From contig LR590468.1 in NCBI GenBank assembly GCA_901472505.1, positions 3,695,501-3,759,500 on the forward strand: a stretch of 64,000 nt of DNA. The letters are read 5' to 3'. Numbering within the stretch: position 1 is the first letter of the stretch; the number at the start of each line of letters is the position of its first letter. The DNA comes from Proteus vulgaris. GTDB lineage: Bacteria; Pseudomonadota; Gammaproteobacteria; Enterobacterales; Enterobacteriaceae. Shown here in pieces: positions 37,021-48,040 of the stretch. A program made the position numbers and the translations under genes. The notes under the pieces were generated by a model. It was not told where the DNA came from, ran no database searches, and saw nothing but the letters and a program-made list of their open reading frames with translations.

Positions 37021-37431
37021 TTAATCGGGATGGCCTGTGATCGTGATTTTTGTACCTTTTTGATCTTCTTCTAATAAAATTTCGCTAAAACCACCTGCAA
37101 ACTGCTGTTCTATCATTAATTTTTTCGGATTTTCCCATTTATAATCAACAAAAACACCGTCTTTTGTATACTCTTTCTGGATGTTATTGTTCACCTTAAT
37201 AATTTTTTCAAGGTATTCTTCATCATGCTCATTGACATATTTTTTATATGCATCTGCAATTGAAAGCCCTGTATAAATACAATGTGTTAGCGACCCATTC
37301 TCAAAGACTTCATCCAACGTTTGCTCTGGTGAAGAACAATATTGATCATGGACAATCACTTTATCCATTTTGCTTTCTGCCAAAAGCGCAGAAGAATACA
37401 ACAACGTTACAATCATCAAATACGCTTTCAT
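37021..37431 (-). CDS. Hypothetical secreted protein
   Basis: 136 residues with an N-terminal signal peptide (KAYLMIVTLLYSSALLAES). The mature part is hydrophilic with two cysteines (DQYCSSPEQTLDEVFENG and 'SLTHCIYTGLSIADAYKKYV') and a C-terminal beta-rich stretch ending GTKITITGHPD. Not recognised. It lies alone on the minus strand between kptA and yciH, where E. coli has nothing equivalent, so it is probably lineage-specific. The ribosome site AAAGGTATTTT upstream is weak. Confidence 0.7.
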   Translation of the reverse strand: MKAYLMIVTLLYSSALLAESKMDKVIVHDQYCSSPEQTLDEVFENGSLTHCIYTGLSIADAYKKYVNEHDEEYLEKIIKVNNNIQKEYTKDGVFVDYKWENPKKLMIEQQFAGGFSEILLEEDQKGTKITITGHPD

Positions 37432-37539
37432 AAAATACCTTTAAAATACATCTATTAATGACAATAAAAAATGCGCCAATTTCAATAGAAAATTAGCGCA
37501 CTATTATTCATTTTGTTGCTATCTAGCTAGCTAAATAAA

Positions 37540-37863
37540 TTAGCCACCAGCAAGTTTCACTTTCATTCCTTTGGCTTCTAATAGCGATTTAATTAAATCA
37601 CGTTTGTCACCTTGGATCTCAATTAAACCGTCTTTTACACTACCACCACAGCCATATTTTTTCTTTAGTTCGGCGGCAAGTTTGACCAGCTCAGCATCAT
37701 CCAGATCGATACCTGAAACAACGCAAACCCCTTTTCCTTTACGTCCACTAGTTTGACGTTGAATACGAACAATACCATCACCGGCTGGGCGCGCTGGCTT
37801 TTGCTCTTCTTCTTTAATGCGACCCGCATCTGTGGAGTAAACCAAACGAGAGTTATTATCCAT
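37540..37863 (-). CDS. yciH: SUI1-family protein YciH
   Basis: 107 residues, the bacterial SUI1/eIF1-like protein; in E. coli YciH affects start-codon selection and is a stress-time translation inhibitor. Sequence features: 'RLVYSTDAGRIKEEE' and the SUI1 core KGKGVCVVSGIDLDDAELVK, KYGCGGSVKDGLIEIQGD. It starts five bases after pyrF stops, so the pair is transcribed together (pyrF-yciH), as in E. coli. Confidence 0.94.
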   Translation of the reverse strand: MDNNSRLVYSTDAGRIKEEEQKPARPAGDGIVRIQRQTSGRKGKGVCVVSGIDLDDAELVKLAAELKKKYGCGGSVKDGLIEIQGDKRDLIKSLLEAKGMKVKLAGG

Positions 37864-37868
37864 ATTAA

Positions 37869-38603
37869 TTACATACCTTGTATAGAGCGATTAATTTGTT
37901 GTAATGTTTCAAGAGGATTATCACTACGTGTAATTGGACGCCCAATCACCATATAATCAACGCCCGCTAAAACGGCTTGTTCTGGTGTCATTACGCGACG
38001 CTGATCACCAATATCACTCCCTGTTGGGCGAATACCCGGTGTCACTAATAAGAAATCATCACCACAAACTTGTTTAAAACGTGTTGCTTCATGCGCAGAA
38101 CAAACAACACCATCAAGACCACAAGATTTTGTCAATAACGCTAAACGTTCTGCTTGTTCTGCGGGTGTCAATGTTATGCCCAACTCAATCAAATCAGAGT
38201 GATCCATACTGGTTAACACAGTTACTGCCGTTAAAAGTGGCGCGTCTTTGCCATAAGAGGCAAGACTCTCTTTAGCGGCGCGCATCATACGACTTCCACC
38301 ACTTGCATGTACGTTCACCATCCACACACCTAAATCAGCGGCAGCTGCAACCGCTCTTGCAACGGTATTGGGAATATCATGAAATTTCAGATCCAAGAAA
38401 ATATCAAAGCCACCTTTTTGTAGCTGTGTGACAAACTGAGGCCCAAAACGGGTAAACATCTCTTTACCAATTTTTAAACGGCAAGATGAGGGATCGATAC
38501 GTTGTGCAAAATCTAACGCACTTTTTTGATCTTCATAGTCTAATGCCACAATAACGGGCGCGCAGGTGAACTCGGGCGATTTTTTATCACAATGAAATGA
38601 CAT
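37869..38603 (-). CDS. pyrF: Orotidine 5'-phosphate decarboxylase (PyrF)
   Basis: Last step of UMP synthesis: decarboxylates OMP. 244 residues; the active-site [20 protein letters not shown] contains the Lys/Asp/Asp network, '[19 protein letters not shown]' is the C-terminal phosphate-binding loop and [17 protein letters not shown] the mobile loop. Followed by yciH after 5 bases and preceded by lapB 46 bases upstream. Intact. Confidence 0.96.
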   Translation of the reverse strand: MSFHCDKKSPEFTCAPVIVALDYEDQKSALDFAQRIDPSSCRLKIGKEMFTRFGPQFVTQLQKGGFDIFLDLKFHDIPNTVARAVAAAADLGVWMVNVHASGGSRMMRAAKESLASYGKDAPLLTAVTVLTSMDHSDLIELGITLTPAEQAERLALLTKSCGLDGVVCSAHEATRFKQVCGDDFLLVTPGIRPTGSDIGDQRRVMTPEQAVLAGVDYMVIGRPITRSDNPLETLQQINRSIQGM

Positions 38604-38639
38604 TTTAGGGCCTTTATTTATAAAGAGACTATTAAAAAA

Positions 38640-38652
38640 GTGACATTGTCAC
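38640..38652. repeat. Palindromic 13-mer over the lapB stop codon
   Basis: GTGACATTGTCAC here also occurs at 36969-36981 inside the kptA 3' hairpin. Here the palindrome overlaps the lapB stop codon. Two copies of a 13-base palindrome 1.7 kb apart may share a protein or RNA role, or be chance. Confidence 0.4.
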
Positions 38653-39818
38653 TGACCATCTAAACCGCGAATAGGTTTAACGGTATCCCATGAACGACAG
38701 GATGGACAATGCCAATATAATGCATGAGAGGTAAAACCACATTTATGGCAACGATAATCCGGTTTGGTGCGAATTTGTTCACCGACCATGTAACGCAATA
38801 AGATAAGGCTCTCTTTGGCTCGACCTTCTTCTGCTTCTGCTAAATGGTAACGCATTAACCGATAGAAAAGTCTCATCGTAGGATGGCGTTCTAATTGGCG
38901 ATTAATATAAAGCTGAGCTGCTTCAATACCTTCTTTGGCTTCAATAATATCTGCCAAGTAAAGCTCGGCAATTGCACCACAATTACTATCGACACATTGG
39001 CGTAAATACGCCTCCCAACGAGAGGTATCTTCCTGTGCTTGAAAACATTCAAAAAGCATAGGTAATGTTTCACTGACCATCTCTTTATCTTGCTCAATAA
39101 CGTTCATCAGCACGTCAATGGCTTTTTGTTTTTCATCACGAGCAATATAAATACGACCATACATAATTGAAACACGGGCACAGAAGGGATCTGCTTGCCC
39201 TGCTTTTTGTAGAAAATTAAGTGCACTATCAAGATTATCACTACTCATTTCTTGAAGTGCCAATTCACAGTAAAAATGTGAAATTTGTTCTTTTAACTCA
39301 TGCTGACCTAATTTCACCAATTTTTCAGCCATGTCAATGGCTTTGCTCCAATCGCTGGTTAACTGGTAAATAGCCAGCAAGGATTGTAAAGCACTTTGGC
39401 GAAACTCTTGCTCATCAATAAGTTGCTGAAACATATTTTCAGCACGATCGTAAACTCCTGCGGCGACATAGTCACGACCGAGTTGTTGAACAGCAAGAAG
39501 GCGTTGTTCAAAAGAAAGTGCAGCACTTTCCATTAAGGATTGGTGAATACGTATTGCGCGTTCAACTTCGCCACGAGAGCGGAAAAGATTGCCTAATGTA
39601 AGATGAGCTTCAAACGCAGAGCTATCTTCTTTAAGCATTTCAAGGAAGAGATCTACTGCTTTATCTTGTTGATCAGAAAGTAAAAAGTTAACACCCGCCA
39701 CGTATTCTCGTGACAGGCGATCGGCATTCTGCTGTTTATCCTGTTGGGCACCACGACGCCCCATATACCAGCCGTAAGCCGCCGCGACAGGTAATAACAG
39801 AAACAGCAATTCTAGCAT
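38649..39818 (-). CDS. lapB: Lipopolysaccharide assembly protein LapB (YciM)
   Basis: An essential inner-membrane adaptor in E. coli that controls LpxC turnover by FtsH. 389 residues: one N-terminal transmembrane helix (LELLFLLLPVAAAYGWYMGR), nine or so TPR repeats (e.g. AFEAHLTLGNLFRSRGEVER) and a C-terminal rubredoxin-type zinc knuckle, CHKCGFTSHALYWHCPSC. It starts 12 bases after lapA ends; the lapAB order and its place before pyrF match E. coli. Confidence 0.96.
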   Translation of the reverse strand: MLELLFLLLPVAAAYGWYMGRRGAQQDKQQNADRLSREYVAGVNFLLSDQQDKAVDLFLEMLKEDSSAFEAHLTLGNLFRSRGEVERAIRIHQSLMESAALSFEQRLLAVQQLGRDYVAAGVYDRAENMFQQLIDEQEFRQSALQSLLAIYQLTSDWSKAIDMAEKLVKLGQHELKEQISHFYCELALQEMSSDNLDSALNFLQKAGQADPFCARVSIMYGRIYIARDEKQKAIDVLMNVIEQDKEMVSETLPMLFECFQAQEDTSRWEAYLRQCVDSNCGAIAELYLADIIEAKEGIEAAQLYINRQLERHPTMRLFYRLMRYHLAEAEEGRAKESLILLRYMVGEQIRTKPDYRCHKCGFTSHALYWHCPSCRSWDTVKPIRGLDGQ

Positions 39819-39830
39819 CAGCTATCGTCC

Positions 39831-40148
39831 TTATTTCGTAGCAGAAGCAACCATTGGGCGACTTTCTTGGTTTTCTTGTTTTGTTTGAGCGCTTTCAAGC
39901 CGTTTGATTTTACGTTTTGCTCGGCCTAAAGATAAGCGTACACGTAAATAAAAAATACCACTCACAATCCAACCAAGAACAAAACCTACACCAAACAGTG
40001 TGGCTAACAAGGTAGAAATACGATATTCACCTTGAGCAATAAGGTAATTGAATGTGACTACCTGATCGTTATTTGAGCCCAAAGTCATGGCAATAACCAC
40101 GATGGCAAAAATAAGAATAACTAAAATAAAAAGTAGGACTTTTTTCAC
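39831..40148 (-). CDS. lapA: Lipopolysaccharide assembly protein LapA (YciS)
   Basis: A 105-residue inner-membrane protein with two transmembrane segments (VLLFILVILIFAIVVIAMTL and the STLLATLFGVGFVLGWIVSG region) and a basic C-terminal coil (RAKRKIKRLESAQTKQEN). Partner of LapB in E. coli LPS regulation. First gene of lapAB-pyrF-yciH on the minus strand; AAGGAAA lies just upstream of the ATG. Confidence 0.93.
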   Translation of the reverse strand: MKKVLLFILVILIFAIVVIAMTLGSNNDQVVTFNYLIAQGEYRISTLLATLFGVGFVLGWIVSGIFYLRVRLSLGRAKRKIKRLESAQTKQENQESRPMVASATK

Positions 40149-40307
40149 ATTATTTCCTTTTTTATTCTCTTTTCTTTAATGGACAGATAAAGGTAGCATT
40201 TTCACTGCGCACAAAGAAAGTCATTTCTTAGAATCAACTGATTTTCGTATATTTTTTCACATAAATATCGAAAAAGACATTCTGTATCTCAAAAATAAGG
40301 GCTATTG

Positions 40308-41027
40308 TCAGGATTTGAGTAATATACGTCGCTCAATCACCTTAAATGCACACCAAACCAGCGCTGTACTGATAAGAATACCGATAATCACATCAGATGC
40401 CCAGTGCATTCCTAATACAATACGCCCTACCGTGACATCGATTCCCCATAATAACCCGAGTGATGCTAAAAAATAATGACGACGCAACATAAAAAGGACA
40501 AAAACAAACAAGGCGAGTGTTGCTGAAAATAAACTATGACCGGATGGAAAAGCATAACCCGTTTCAGCTTTCCAATGTTTAAGTTGCCATTCTGGGATCA
40601 TCGGTGAGTTAGCAAATCCATTTTGGAGCAATTGTTCTCGCTCAGGTCTTGATACTTGATAAAAAGCCTCTGGAGTAATATGCAAATTCTCACTCACCCA
40701 AACAACATAAGGACGAGGCTCTTTTACTGTATTTTTAACTGCAACCTTAATTAATTGCCCAATAGATAAGGTCGCAATAATTATCACGGCCAGTTGCATG
40801 AAATGGTAACGTTTTAATTTTAAAACCACAAAAAGCAACGCTAACAAAACAATAATCGTCACGGCCCCCCAAGGTTTTGCTGCACTGTTTGCTATCCACA
40901 ATGTACTGATACCCCCTAAAGGGTGATCGGTAGGTTGCCATTGCCATCCCACGATCAACACTGCACTAGGCACGATTAAGAGCAATATACTGCCTAATAA
41001 AATTAATTGAGTGAAATGCTTATTCAA
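40308..41027 (-). CDS. pgpB: Phosphatidylglycerophosphatase B (PgpB)
   Basis: An inner-membrane PAP2 phosphatase acting on phosphatidylglycerophosphate, undecaprenyl pyrophosphate and phosphatidate. 239 residues (E. coli 254), six helices. Catalytic motifs: KNTVKEPRP (C1), FPSGHSLFSA (C2) and 'GRIVLGMHWASDVIIG' (C3). It lies between lapA and the divergent ribA, as in E. coli. Confidence 0.93.
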   Translation of the reverse strand: MNKHFTQLILLGSILLLIVPSAVLIVGWQWQPTDHPLGGISTLWIANSAAKPWGAVTIIVLLALLFVVLKLKRYHFMQLAVIIIATLSIGQLIKVAVKNTVKEPRPYVVWVSENLHITPEAFYQVSRPEREQLLQNGFANSPMIPEWQLKHWKAETGYAFPSGHSLFSATLALFVFVLFMLRRHYFLASLGLLWGIDVTVGRIVLGMHWASDVIIGILISTALVWCAFKVIERRILLKS

Positions 41028-41294
41028 TATATTAGCCTCTTTTCAAATATAAATATTGTCTTTCATTCGTACTTAAAGACAATCAGTATAAACGATGCTC
41101 GTTTAGCAATAAATCATTATGCAATAAGGTCCAAAATCTGATAATTTATTGTGGTGTGATTTTATAAGTGTGTGTTACCTATTTCCCTTGCCAATTAGAC
41201 ATGGAAATATTTCAGTGTTTTATTTCTCTTTGTTCTCGTTATAAAGTGTATAATCTTGAACGAGAGTTTCACCTGAAATTATGAGTCAAAAATA

Positions 41295-41894
41295 ATGAAA
41301 TTAAGACGAATCGCAGAAGCAAAGCTACCAACGCCTTTTGGCGAGTTTTTAATGGTCGGTTTTGAAGAAATCGCAACAGGTAAAGATCATGTCGCTCTTG
41401 TTTATGGCGATATATCGGGCACAGAGCCCGTATTATCTCGTATTCATTCGGAATGCCTAACGGGTGACGCTTTATTTAGCCTACGTTGTGATTGTGGTTT
41501 CCAACTTGAAGCCGCGCTTTCACAAATAAGTAAAACAGGTCGTGGCGTATTACTTTATCACCGCCAAGAAGGTCGTAATATTGGCTTACTAAATAAAATA
41601 AGAGCTTATGCATTACAAGATAAAGGATTAGATACCGTTGAAGCGAACCTTGAATTAGGTTTTAAAGCTGATGAACGTGATTTTACCCTTTGCGCTGATA
41701 TGTATAATTTGTTAGGCGTTCATGAAGTACGATTATTAACCAATAATCCGAAGAAAATTGAAATCATGAAAGCAGCGGGTATTAATGTGATAGAACGAGT
41801 GCCTTTAATTGTGGGTCGTAATCCAAGTAATGCGCATTATCTAGATACCAAAGCCGATAAAATGGGCCATCTTTTATTTAAGAAAGCGCAATAA
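41295..41894 (+). CDS. ribA: GTP cyclohydrolase II (RibA)
   Basis: First enzyme of riboflavin synthesis; converts GTP to the diamino-pyrimidinone phosphate. 199 residues with the zinc site [15 protein letters not shown] (three Cys), the catalytic DALF..RCDCG and [20 protein letters not shown] block, and '[17 protein letters not shown]'. Plus strand, divergent from pgpB, with its own terminator. No FMN riboswitch was seen in the 267-base leader region. Confidence 0.96.
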   Translation: MKLRRIAEAKLPTPFGEFLMVGFEEIATGKDHVALVYGDISGTEPVLSRIHSECLTGDALFSLRCDCGFQLEAALSQISKTGRGVLLYHRQEGRNIGLLNKIRAYALQDKGLDTVEANLELGFKADERDFTLCADMYNLLGVHEVRLLTNNPKKIEIMKAAGINVIERVPLIVGRNPSNAHYLDTKADKMGHLLFKKAQ

Positions 41895-41924
41895 TAAAGC
41901 AACAACATAGCATTAATTATTTTC

Positions 41925-41953
41925 AAATCCGAGTTTCATCACTCGGATTTTTT
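41925..41953 (+). terminator. Terminator of ribA
   Basis: AAATCCGAGT (41925-41934) pairs with ACTCGGATTT (41941-41950), followed by T. Confidence 0.85.
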
Positions 41954-42144
41954 ATTTGATGACTTTTACCTATTATCTTGTTTATTCACTTCTTTATCTC
42001 TCTGTTCATTTTCTTACATCTTGCTTTTTTACTTATTTTTATCTTTAAAGTATATCATGTGAAAAATTGTCATATTCGATTTCATTGACTATCCATCTGA
42101 TTCTAAGTTATTTATTACTAAATAAATTTTGATAGGAAGATATT

Positions 42145-42960
42145 ATGCCATTACATTTTTCAGGTAGGATTTTGGGTGCACTTTTATTAGTAGGAACGTT
42201 ATTAACGGGCTGTGATAATAGCGATAAAAACCGCTATTCAATCAAAGTTGGCGTAATAAATGGTGCTGAACAAGATGTGGCTGAAATAGCGAAAAAAGTC
42301 GCAAAAGAAAAATATGGTTTAGACGTTGAGTTAGTGGGGTTTAGTGGCTCTTTATTACCGAACGATCCCACCGCAAATAAAGAGTTAGATGCGAATGTTT
42401 TTCAACATCGTCCTTTTCTTGCTCAAGATAATAAATCTCGTGGTTATAATTTAGTGGCTGTGGGCAATACTTTTGTTTTTCCTATGGCGGGCTATTCAAC
42501 AAAAATTAAACACCCTTCTGAATTAAAATCTGGCGATACCATTGCAGTTCCTAACGATCCAACCAACTTGGGCCGAGCCTTACTGTTATTAGATAAAGAA
42601 AAACTTATCACATTAAAACCCAATAGTGGCTTATTACCTACTGCTATTGATATTATTGATAATCCTCTTAAATTAAAAATTATGGCGCTAGAAGGTGCGC
42701 AATTACCACGAGTATTAAACGATCCTAAAGTCACGGTTGCGATTATTAGCACCACGTATATTCAACAAATCAATTTATCCCCGACAAAAGACAGCATTTT
42801 TATTGAAGATAAAAACTCCCCTTATACCAATATCATAGTGGCAAGGGAAGACAATAAAGACGCTAATAATGTACAGGATTTTATAAAAGCTTACCAATCC
42901 CCCGAAGTCGCAACAGCGGCCGAAACTATTTTTAACGGTGGCGCTATACAAGGCTGGTAA
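42145..42960 (+). CDS. nlpA: NlpA/MetQ-family substrate-binding lipoprotein
   Basis: 271 residues with a lipoprotein signal ending LLTGC (acylated Cys at about residue 23), then the NlpA/MetQ periplasmic binding fold: 'VGVINGAEQDVAEIAKKVAK', 'LDANVFQHRPFLAQDN' and 'TIAVPNDPTNLGRALLLL'. MetQ binds methionine for the MetNI importer, and E. coli NlpA is an orphan paralogue. No metN or metI is adjacent here, so I favour NlpA. The mature start is short (DNSDKNRYS). Intact; convergent with acnA. Confidence 0.83.
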   Translation: MPLHFSGRILGALLLVGTLLTGCDNSDKNRYSIKVGVINGAEQDVAEIAKKVAKEKYGLDVELVGFSGSLLPNDPTANKELDANVFQHRPFLAQDNKSRGYNLVAVGNTFVFPMAGYSTKIKHPSELKSGDTIAVPNDPTNLGRALLLLDKEKLITLKPNSGLLPTAIDIIDNPLKLKIMALEGAQLPRVLNDPKVTVAIISTTYIQQINLSPTKDSIFIEDKNSPYTNIIVAREDNKDANNVQDFIKAYQSPEVATAAETIFNGGAIQGW

Positions 42961-42979
42961 TTATTATTACAAATACATA

Positions 42980-43017
42980 AAAACGCCCCATTATTATAAA
43001 AATAATGAGGCGTTTCT
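42980..43017. terminator. Hairpin between nlpA and acnA
   Basis: AAACGCC followed by CCATTATT (from 42980) pairs with AATAATG-A-GGCGTTT (to about 43016) with one mismatch. A-rich left side and T-rich right side suit both converging genes. Confidence 0.7.
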
Positions 43018-43040
43018 TATTTCTATAACGATAAGACTAA

Positions 43041-45713
43041 TTACAGCATATTACGAATAACATAATGCAATATGCCACCATGTTGGAAATAAGCAAGTTC
43101 AGTTTGAGTATCAATACGACAACGCGCCATAATCGTTTCTGTGCGATTATCTGCGAAAGTAAGATTAACCGCGACATCTTGACCTGGTGTTAATGTATTA
43201 AGCCCAGTGATCTCAATTTTCTCATCACCTTTTAAGCCTAATGTTTGACGTGTAACGCCTTCTGGGAATTCTAACGGTAAAACGCCCATACCAATCAAGT
43301 TAGAACGATGAATACGCTCAAAAGAGCCCGCAATCACGACACGAACACCTAATAAACGAGTTCCTTTCGCCGCCCAGTCACGACTAGAGCCAGAACCATA
43401 CTCATTCCCTGCAATTATCGCCAATGGCGTATTTTCTTGCTGATAACGCATAGCAGCATCATAAATTGCTAACGTTTCACCGGTTGGAATATGCTTGGTA
43501 AAACCGCCTTCAACTCCTGGTACCATTTCATTACGAATACGAATATTAGCAAAAGTTCCTCGCATCATCACTTCATGATTACCACGTCTAGAACCGTATG
43601 AGTTAAAATCTTTAGGCTCTACGCCATGTTCACGTAAATAGCGCCCTGCGGGGCTATCCGCTTTAATATTTCCAGCGGGAGATATATGGTCAGTTGTTAC
43701 TGAATCACCTAATATTGCCAAGATACTGGCTTGGTGAATATCGTTAATCGGTGCAGGCGTTTTTTGTCATTCCTTTAAAGAAAGGAGGGTGACGAATATA
43801 GGTAGAATCAGGTTGCCAAGTATAAACGGGTGTGTTTTGTGTTTTCAGTGATTTCCACGTTTCATCCCCTTCAAATACAGCAGAGTACTCTTTGTGGAAC
43901 ATCTCCGTTTTCACTTTTTCGACGGCATCCGCAATCGCCTTACTATCAGGCCAAATATCTTTTAAATAAACAGGGTTACCTTGTTTATCTTTACCTAAAG
44001 GTTCTTTAGTAAGATCAATATTCATATTTCCTGACAATGCATAAGCAACCACCAATGGTGGCGAAGCAAGCCAGTTGGTTTTCACTAACGGATGAATTCG
44101 ACCTTCAAAGTTACGGTTACCTGATAATACTGCAGCAATGGTTAAATCATTGTCTTTAATTGCACTTTCAATTGGTGCTAATAAAGGCCCTGAATTACCA
44201 ATACACGTTGTACAACCATATCCCACAAGATTAAAACCTAACTCGTCAAGATAAGGGGTTAACCCCGCTAAATTAAGATAGTCTGTGACGACTTTAGAGC
44301 CAGGTGCTAAAGAGGATTTAACCCAAGGCTTACGCTGCAATCCTTTTTCTACCGCATTTTTAGCCAGCAATCCCGCAGCCATTAAGACATTCGGGTTTGA
44401 AGTATTTGTACAAGATGTGATCGCCGCAATCACAACAGCACCATCAGTGAGTTTAAATTCAGGATAACCATCAATTTTTACTTCAGGAAAGTGTGAAAGT
44501 GGTTTTCTTGTTTGCTTCAAGCTCTACTGCCGCTTTAAATGCATTAGGAACACTTGATAAATTCACTCTATCTTGAGGACGTTTAGGCCCGGCTAGGCTT
44601 GCTTCAACAGTTCCCATATCAAGAGATAATGTAGAGGTGAAGATAGGCTCATCACCTGTATGACGCCATAAACCTTGCTCTTTACTATAAGCTTCAACCA
44701 GAGCAATTTCTTGTTCTTCGCGTCCTGTTAAACGCAAGTAATCAAGAGTGATTTCATCTATTGGGAAGAATCCACAGGTCGCACCATACTCTGGAGACAT
44801 ATTCGCTATCGTTGCCGATCAGCTAAAGGTAATGAGGCTAAACCATCTCCGTAGAACTCAACAAATTTTCCTACTACACCGTGGGCTCGTAACATTTGAG
44901 TGACAGTGAGGACAAGATCTGTTGCTGTAATACCTTCTCGCAGTTTTCTGTCAGTTTAAAACCGACAACATCAGGAATAAGCATTGAAATAGGCTGCCCT
45001 AACATCGCAGCTTCCGCTTCAATACCCCCAACCCCCAACCTAAAACACCAAGGCCATTAATCATCGTGGTGTGAGAATCTGTTCCTACTAAGGTATCAGG
45101 ATAAGCCACATAACGGCCATTTTGCTCTTCAGACCAGATGGCTTTACCTAAATACTCAAGGTTGACCTGATGGCAAATTCCTGTTCCTGGTGGCACAACA
45201 CGAAAACGTTCAAAGGATTGCTGTCCCCAACGTAAGAAAAGGTAACGTTCATAATTACGCTCCATTTCTATTTCAACGTTTTCCAGCAAACGCATTTTTA
45301 CTGGCGTATTCATCAACCATAACAGAGTGGTCAATCACTAAATCAACGGGCGATAGTGGATTCACTTTCTCCACTTGTCCTCCCAAAGATTTTACGGCTT
45401 CGCGCATGGCAGCTAAATCGACAACAGCTGGTACCCCCGTAAAATCTTGCATAAGAACTCTTGCTGGTCGATAGGCAATTTCACGTGATACATGAGCTGT
45501 TTTTTGCCAATCAACTAATGCCTTAATATCCTCTTCAACAACAGTATCGTTATCAAGATAACGGACTAAATTTTCTAGTAACACCTTCAGAGACTTAGGA
45601 AGACGGGTAATATCGCCTAATTGACGAGCAACTTCTGAAAGACGGTAGTACTCATATTCTTGAGATCCGACTAAGAGCGTGGAATGACTCTTTGTTTTCA
45701 AGCGTAACGACAT
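43041..45713 (-). CDS. acnA: Aconitate hydratase A (AcnA; six frameshifts in this sequence)
   Basis: The stress-type aconitase of about 890 residues. Five minus-strand fragments line up end to end: the N-terminal [37 protein letters not shown], the 4Fe-4S ligands in [15 protein letters not shown] and '[14 protein letters not shown]', and the swivel domain [20 protein letters not shown]. Single-base changes at about 43763, 44505 and 45282 (extra) and 44815, 44945 and 45030 (missing), nearly all in homopolymers, restore one frame. Such a pattern points to poor sequence rather than gene decay. In E. coli acnA is next to cysB and ribA too. Confidence 0.92.
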
Positions 45714-45919
45714 AGCTCCTCCTTCTTATTTTTATACTGACAGCATGTTTAATAAACTATCAAAATAGGTAAGGTTATCTATTAAGACATATCATATAAC
45801 GCAAAATTTCGCTTAAAGACCACACAATTTGTTAACGTAATGTTATTGATGTCATAGAGTTAATAAAATTTAGTCTCAGGATTTTTGTCTAATTAAGATT
45901 TAATAACGGAGGTATCACT

Positions 45920-45931
45920 ATGAAAGGATAA
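45920..45931 (+). other. Three-codon minigene (Met-Lys-Gly-stop) before the hypothetical gene
   Basis: GGAGG (45908-45912) is an excellent ribosome site seven bases before ATG 45920, which is followed by AAA GGA TAA. The AAAGGA inside this minigene is at the right spacing (8 bases) to serve ATG 45937 of the next gene. The layout looks like a translational leader, but may be chance. Confidence 0.35.
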
Positions 45932-45936
45932 TATTT

Positions 45937-46767
45937 ATGAATAATAAACAATCTGAGTTACTCAACAATATAATGAGCGCCGATCGTTACTTTGCTGAAC
46001 CTATTACCCCTCCTTTTCCACAAACCTTGTCGATAAATTCATTACATTCTCAAAATCTAAAAGATACAGAAGGTCTTGTACAATTTATCATCGCATCACC
46101 AAAGTCTTTTGAAGAATTTGAAATAGAAAGGATGTCTCAACTTAAAAATATTCAAATTGGCCTTATTTCTATTATGGCAAACCATCTTGCTGCATTAAAA
46201 AAAGAGGATAACGAGGCTTATTATCGCCCTGAACATTGGTTAGATACACTTAATCATCTTCCTCTTTTAGGACACAATAAAATTGAAACAAAAAAACTCC
46301 ATAAACAAACATTTAATTTATCGGTGGCTCAAGCTTTTATTCAATTATTACTTGGTGTAGCGATTAATACCACCTCTCCTGCATTAGGAGAGTTTATTGA
46401 TTTTTTACGCACTCAAGGCCAAAAGATAGAAATTGGATTACGTCAATCATTAGATAGTTACCAAACAATAACCATTGCGGGAGTAACCGAGATCCTCAAT
46501 CATAATAACCATCTTATTTTTGTGCCTAAATTAAAAATCTTAAGCTTACGTTTTTCCTATCAATCAGCCAAAATGTTACTCGCCAGTTGCATTGGACGTA
46601 AATTCACGATTTCTTTAGAGTACAGCACTATCACGTCTATCTTTGATGCTAACGCACTTGATGATCCGCAAATTAATCAACAATTTTATAATTTTTTAAA
46701 CAAGTATCGTCAACTCAGCATTACAAAGTCAGACGCTTTTTTTAGTGGGGATTTTTATCTGAAATAA
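45937..46767 (+). CDS. Hypothetical protein, 276 residues
   Basis: A soluble protein without signal peptide or membrane segments, mostly helical in the middle (EEFEIERMSQLKNIQIGLIS, 'SVAQAFIQLLLGVAINTTSP') with a C-terminal part rich in beta-like segments (ILNHNNHLIFVPKLKILSLR). I do not recognise a family. It is divergent from acnA and convergent with cysB; E. coli has no counterpart here. Codon use looks similar to the neighbours. It may be lineage-specific. Confidence 0.7.
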   Translation: MNNKQSELLNNIMSADRYFAEPITPPFPQTLSINSLHSQNLKDTEGLVQFIIASPKSFEEFEIERMSQLKNIQIGLISIMANHLAALKKEDNEAYYRPEHWLDTLNHLPLLGHNKIETKKLHKQTFNLSVAQAFIQLLLGVAINTTSPALGEFIDFLRTQGQKIEIGLRQSLDSYQTITIAGVTEILNHNNHLIFVPKLKILSLRFSYQSAKMLLASCIGRKFTISLEYSTITSIFDANALDDPQINQQFYNFLNKYRQLSITKSDAFFSGDFYLK

Positions 46768-46798
46768 GTTATATAGGATTAAGATTTATGAACACGCT

Positions 46799-46823
46799 TG
46801 AAGGCGGGAATTACCCGCCTTTC
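46799..46823. terminator. Hairpin between the hypothetical gene and cysB
   Basis: AAGGCGGG (46801-46808) pairs with CCCGCCTT (46814-46821) over 8 bp with a five-base loop, suited to converging genes; T-run is short. Confidence 0.6.
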
Positions 46824-46827
46824 AGTA

Positions 46828-47817
<990 letters not shown>

Positions 47818-47987
47818 TCAACAAAAGACTTATTATTCCGCTATTCTATTTATATTCATATAACTAAAAAGAATAATAAAGATGTAATATATAACCACTA
47901 TATCACTTATTTCATTTCGGTCTAACGTAATTAATAGGGTTATTTAGGTTTTGTTATATCGAATGGTTATAAGCTATAAGTAAGCAT

Positions 47988-48015
47988 AAAAAAAGCTGAC
48001 TTGATGTCAGCTTTG
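47988..48015 (-). terminator. Terminator of sodC
   Basis: AAAGCTGAC (about 47992-48000) pairs with GTCAGCTTT (about 48006-48014). On the minus strand the stem is followed by TTTTTTT. It is 25 bases after the sodC stop. Confidence 0.8.
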
Positions 48016-48040
48016 ATTTCAACACAATAAAGGCATTCAA

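Noticed and set aside
41028..41294. FMN riboswitch before ribA
   Set aside because: The conserved RFN-element helices were not found in the leader region.
41905..41930. Minus-strand Ter-like ATGTTGTTGC after ribA
   Set aside because: Two mismatches in the invariant core; overlaps ordinary AT-rich sequence before the ribA terminator.
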